NCBI GenBank assembly: GCA_028292075.1
Contig: JAQGNA010000506.1
Coordinates: 1-17,059, forward strand
DNA: 17,059 bases
Reading direction: 5' to 3'
DNA from: Rhodoferax sp.
GTDB lineage: Bacteria; Pseudomonadota; Gammaproteobacteria; Burkholderiales; Burkholderiaceae
The first letter of the stretch is position 1. Each line of letters begins with the position of its first letter. Position numbers and translations under genes: made by a program. Shown one piece after another: positions 14,255 to 17,059 of this stretch. The notes beneath the pieces are model-generated. The model saw only the letters and a list, made by a program, of their open reading frames with translations. It did not search any database and was not told the DNA's origin.

Positions 14255-15466
14255 ATGGCCAACACCCTCGCACGCCTCGGCACCTACAACTCGTTCGACA
14301 CCGCCACCCGCAACCTGACGACGCGGCAGAACACGCTGTCTTCGCTGCAGGAACACATCACGGCCGGCAAACGCGTGCTGCGCCCGAGCGACGACCCCAC
14401 CGCCGCCGCGCAGGCGGAGCGCGCCCAGACCCGCATCGCCCGGGTGGACACCGACCAGCGCGCGCTGGCCATGCAGAAGAATTCGATCACCGAGGCCGAG
14501 TCAACACTCGGTGAAGCGAACGAAGCGATGCAGGCCTTCCGCGAGAAACTGGTGGCCGCCGGCAACGGTGCCTACAACGCCACCGACCGCGCCTCCATCG
14601 TGCAGGAGCTGACCTCGCTGCGCGAGCAGATCTTCAACTATTCGAACCGCGCCGACAGCAACGGCATTCCGCTGTTCAGCGGGCTGGGCAGCGCCGCGCC
14701 GCCTTTTGTCGATGCAAGCACCGGCGTGGCCTATGCGGCCATTCCAGGCCAGCGGCCGAACGGCGAAGTCTCGGTCACGCCAACGCTCGACGGCGAGGCC
14801 GCGTGGATGAGCGTGCCCACCGGCAACGGCGTGTTCGCGGTGGAGTTCGGCGCGGCCAATGCGGGCTCGGCCTGGGCCGACCTCGGCCAGGTCATCAACC
14901 CTTCCGCGCTCACAGGCAACGACTACAGCATCCAGTTCAGCGTGTCGGCCACGGGCGTGACCACCTACGACGTCACCAACACCAGCACCGGCACCCCGGT
15001 GCTGGCCGGCCAGCCCTACACCTCGGGCCAGGCCATCGTCTTCGACGGCATGTCGACGACGGTCAAGGGCGTGCCCAAGGCGGGCGACAGTTTCGCGGTG
15101 ACGCCGAGCGTGAAGTCCGACGTGTTCGCCGTGCTCGACAAGGCCATCGCCGGGCTGAAGAACGGCGGCAACAACATCGGCACCGTGACCCACGGCATCA
15201 CGCAGGCACTGACGCAGATCGATTCGGGCATGACCCGGCTGCAGGCTTCGCGCGGCCTGGCGGGCGACCTGCTGAACCGTGTCGACCGGGTCGACGCGAG
15301 CCAGCAGACCCGGGCCGTGCAGCTCGAAGGCGACCGCTCCAGGGCCGAAGATCTCGATATGATCAAGGCCTTGTCCGATCAGGCCAACCAGCAGACCGGC
15401 TACCAGGCCGCCCTGCAGTCCTACGCCCAGATCCAGAAACTCTCCCTGTTCAATTACCTCAGCTGA
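14255..15466 (+). CDS. flgL: Flagellar hook-associated protein 3 FlgL
   Basis: FlgL (HAP3) is the second hook-filament junction protein, flagellin-like at both ends and handled by FlgN. The 403-residue product begins with RLGTYNSFDTATRNLTTRQN, then ITAGKRVLRPSDDPTAAAQA (about 33-52), the flagellin-family N-terminal signature. It ends with LDMIKALSDQANQQTGYQAA and a helix ending in LFNYLS. The middle carries a YTSGQ...DG...GxPxxGDSF motif (255-282) matching one in FlgK. GGAAG sits about 7 nt ahead of the ATG. The protein is longer than the enteric one (about 317 residues), with the extra length in the exposed domain. The next gene starts 3 nt after its stop. Confidence 0.97.
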   Translation: MANTLARLGTYNSFDTATRNLTTRQNTLSSLQEHITAGKRVLRPSDDPTAAAQAERAQTRIARVDTDQRALAMQKNSITEAESTLGEANEAMQAFREKLVAAGNGAYNATDRASIVQELTSLREQIFNYSNRADSNGIPLFSGLGSAAPPFVDASTGVAYAAIPGQRPNGEVSVTPTLDGEAAWMSVPTGNGVFAVEFGAANAGSAWADLGQVINPSALTGNDYSIQFSVSATGVTTYDVTNTSTGTPVLAGQPYTSGQAIVFDGMSTTVKGVPKAGDSFAVTPSVKSDVFAVLDKAIAGLKNGGNNIGTVTHGITQALTQIDSGMTRLQASRGLAGDLLNRVDRVDASQQTRAVQLEGDRSRAEDLDMIKALSDQANQQTGYQAALQSYAQIQKLSLFNYLS

Positions 15467-15469
15467 TCC

Positions 15470-16717
15470 ATGACCCCTTCCGTCCTCGGCAGCGTGACCC
15501 TCGGGTACCGGCCGCTCTGGAACCAACGCCGCGATCTGGCCGCGGTGCAGCTGTTTGTCGAGGCGGGCCAGGAAGGAGCGGTGGACGCGGTGCATCTGCT
15601 CGGGGCACTGGCCGAGCTCGACACCCTCACCACCCCGCCGCTGCTGCTGTCCATGCAATCGCGCCAACTGCTGGCCGACATGCTCGAACACGCGCCGGCC
15701 AACGACGGCACCCACTGGATCGAAGTGCGCCAGGAGTGGCTGGCCGACGCGGCCATGGCGCAGCGTGTGCGCGCCGCCCACCAGCGCGGCCTGCGCCTGG
15801 TCTGGCGCGGCGCTGCCGAGCAGCCGCCCGAGGACAGCCTGGCGCGCTGCTTCACCAAGAGCGTCATCACCATGGCCGCGTCCACCGCGCTGGCGGCGCT
15901 GCAGGCCGGCGCGGCGCAACGCAATGTGTCCGGCTTCACCTCGGTGGCCGCCACGCGCAGCCCGGTGCAGGCCGGCCAGATCTACGAAGGCGTGGCCAGC
16001 CGCGCGCTGATGCAGCATTGCCTCGACCAGCAGAACGCCCACGCGCTGCTGGGCTGGCCCGAAGAGGACGTGTTGCACAGCCACCGTCACACGGCCATCG
16101 CCCCCGAGCACCGCACCTTGATGCGGGTGATCAAGGCGGTAGAGGCTGACCAGTCGATGGAACAGATCGAAGCGGTGCTCGGCGAGGAGCCGGTGCTGGC
16201 CTACCGCTTTCTGGCCTATGTGAATTCGGCGGGTGTAGGCGTGCGCACCGGCATCGAGTCGCTGCGCCACGGCCTGATGATGCTGGGCTACAGCGCGCTC
16301 AACAAATGGCTGGTGGCGCAGCTGCCGCAGGCCTCGGAAGACAACGACTTGCACCCTGTGAAGGCCGGCATGATCCTGCGGGCGCGGCTCATGGAGCACC
16401 TGCTCGACGCCGGCGCCGAAGACGGTCTGCGGCGCGAAGTCTACCTGTGTGGACTTTTCTCTAAGCTCGATTTGCTGATGGGCGAGCCGCTCGGTACCGT
16501 GCTGCGCCGCATCCCGCTTTCTGACCGCATCTACGACGCCACCGTCAAGAACAGCGGCCCGTACGCATCCACCCTCGAGATCGCCGCCGCACAGGCCAGC
16601 GACGACACCCGCACCATCCGCATGCTGTGCCGCAAGCACCAGCTGCCCATCGACGATGCGAACCGGGCCTTGCTGCGGACGCTGGCGGCGTTGAAGTCTT
16701 CTGCCACCCACCGATAG
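15470..16717 (+). CDS. Degenerate EAL-HDOD signalling protein
   Basis: This 415-residue cytoplasmic protein has no signal or membrane segment and fits the EAL-HDOD (YuxH-type) plan. An EAL-like fold spans about 6-200 and an HDOD domain about 210-385, the latter with EEPVLAYRFLAYVNSAGVG and GIESLRHGLMMLGYSALNKW. In the EAL part the substrate and metal residues are lost. The opening ELLFR-like motif reads VQLFVE, the FIN position reads LLLSMQ, the DDF position reads VWRG, and QGYFF reads LLGWP; only an IEV segment (84-86) recalls the family. I infer no c-di-GMP hydrolysis, and a protein-binding role is more likely. It starts 3 nt after flgL without a clear ribosome binding site, so it is probably translationally coupled to flgL. 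The function is unknown; control of motility or of flagellar genes is a guess from context. Confidence 0.78.
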   Translation: MTPSVLGSVTLGYRPLWNQRRDLAAVQLFVEAGQEGAVDAVHLLGALAELDTLTTPPLLLSMQSRQLLADMLEHAPANDGTHWIEVRQEWLADAAMAQRVRAAHQRGLRLVWRGAAEQPPEDSLARCFTKSVITMAASTALAALQAGAAQRNVSGFTSVAATRSPVQAGQIYEGVASRALMQHCLDQQNAHALLGWPEEDVLHSHRHTAIAPEHRTLMRVIKAVEADQSMEQIEAVLGEEPVLAYRFLAYVNSAGVGVRTGIESLRHGLMMLGYSALNKWLVAQLPQASEDNDLHPVKAGMILRARLMEHLLDAGAEDGLRREVYLCGLFSKLDLLMGEPLGTVLRRIPLSDRIYDATVKNSGPYASTLEIAAAQASDDTRTIRMLCRKHQLPIDDANRALLRTLAALKSSATHR

Positions 16718-16723
16718 ACCGCT

Positions 16724-16737
16724 GCGCCGCGTGGCGC
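16724..16737. terminator. Possible weak hairpin between convergent genes
   Basis: GCGCC (16724-16728) and GGCGC (16733-16737) can pair around a GCGT loop in the 58-nt gap between the EAL-HDOD stop and the convergent minus-strand gene. No U tract follows, so termination activity is doubtful. Nothing else is seen in this gap. Confidence 0.25.
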
Positions 16738-16775
16738 GAAGGTTCGATTGCGGCCTGTGGTGCCCGGGTTGGCGG

Positions 16776-17059
16776 TTACAGCGAGATGTGCATCTCGAAG
16801 CGCGCGCCGTTCGAGAACACGCAGGCACCGTTGCCCAGCGAACCGTTGGTCATGGTGTATTCGCACTTGGTGAAGCCGCCACGGTTGCCCGCTGCATTGG
16901 CCTTGCCGCTGTTGGAGCCTGGCTCGCGGGTGGCCTCGCCCATGAAGGACTCGCTTCCGACGACGAAGGTGAATTGGCCATAGCCGCGCTCCGGGTTGCT
17001 GATCAGACCGGTGATCGGGCCCATCTTCCCGGCCATGTCGTTCACCGGGTAGAGCCGTG
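16776..17059 (-). CDS. Unrecognised conserved-looking protein, 3' part only (5' end off window)
   Basis: The frame is open to the right edge, so the in-frame GTG at 17043-17045 is probably internal (upstream codons read RLYP). Ninety-three residues are visible. The fragment is rich in Gly, Asn and Ser, with alternating strand-like stretches (GQFTFVVGSESFMG), a CX13C pair (KCEYTMT...GNGACVF) and a tail reading SNGARFEMHISL. The paired cysteines and beta-rich composition suggest a small exported or periplasmic protein, but any signal peptide would be outside the window. I do not recognise a family. It converges on the flagellar run and has no evident link to motility. The low frequency of shadow-type residues (His/Arg runs) supports real coding. 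Confidence 0.6.
   Translation of the reverse strand, partial: RLYPVNDMAGKMGPITGLISNPERGYGQFTFVVGSESFMGEATREPGSNSGKANAAGNRGGFTKCEYTMTNGSLGNGACVFSNGARFEMHISL

Noticed and set aside
12080..14356. A 758-codon open frame on the minus strand opposite flgK.
   Set aside because: Same low-complexity antisense composition; FlgK on the plus strand is certain.
14501..16828. A 775-codon open frame on the minus strand opposite flgL and the EAL-HDOD gene.
   Set aside because: It lies opposite two well-supported genes, is full of His/Arg/Gly/Val runs typical of antisense frames in G+C-rich DNA, and shows no recognisable domain.

Overview
The window is a flagellar gene locus from a G+C-rich bacterium (roughly two-thirds G+C by eye, not counted). 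It carries flhF–flhG–fliA followed by flgN/flgM/flgA and then flgBCDEFGHIJKL. This layout, the style of the proteins and the C-rich interspersed elements in two spacers point to a betaproteobacterium, most likely Burkholderiales and probably Comamonadaceae. That assignment rests on memory of gene order and sequence style, not on a search.

Layout. (1) Positions 1-2768, plus strand: the 3' part of flhF (its start lies left of the window), a diverged flhG-like gene and fliA (sigma-28), all overlapping by a few bases. (2) Positions 2803-2845: a perfect 19-bp inverted repeat that should end transcription from both sides. (3) Positions 2864-4500, minus strand: flgA, flgM, flgN (in transcription order). 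A good sigma-28 promoter lies between flgA and flgM, so FliA should drive its own anti-sigma factor. (4) Positions 4501-4712: a divergent regulatory region. (5) Positions 4713-15466, plus strand: flgB to flgL, one long run of rod, hook, ring and junction genes, broken by two repeat-containing spacers (flgF-flgG and flgI-flgJ). (6) Positions 15470-16717: a degenerate EAL-HDOD protein starting 3 nt after flgL. (7) Positions 16776-17059, minus strand: the 3' end of an unrecognised gene, convergent with the flagellar run.

How they work together. FlhF, probably with the FlhG-like partner, sets flagellar placement and number. FliA switches on late genes and is held by FlgM until the hook is finished and FlgM is exported. 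FlgN is the export chaperone for FlgK and FlgL. FlgA helps build the P ring (FlgI); FlgB, C, F and G form the rod, FlgJ caps it and cuts peptidoglycan, FlgD caps the hook, FlgE is the hook, FlgH and FlgI are the L and P rings, and FlgK and FlgL join hook to filament. The structural genes are all intact and near family length.

The unusual items are the FlhG-like protein, which keeps the N-terminal DQxxxLR motif but has lost its nucleotide-binding motifs, and the catalytically dead-looking EAL-HDOD protein attached to the operon end. I found no mobile element, CRISPR, tRNA or rRNA, and no clearly undescribed multi-gene system.
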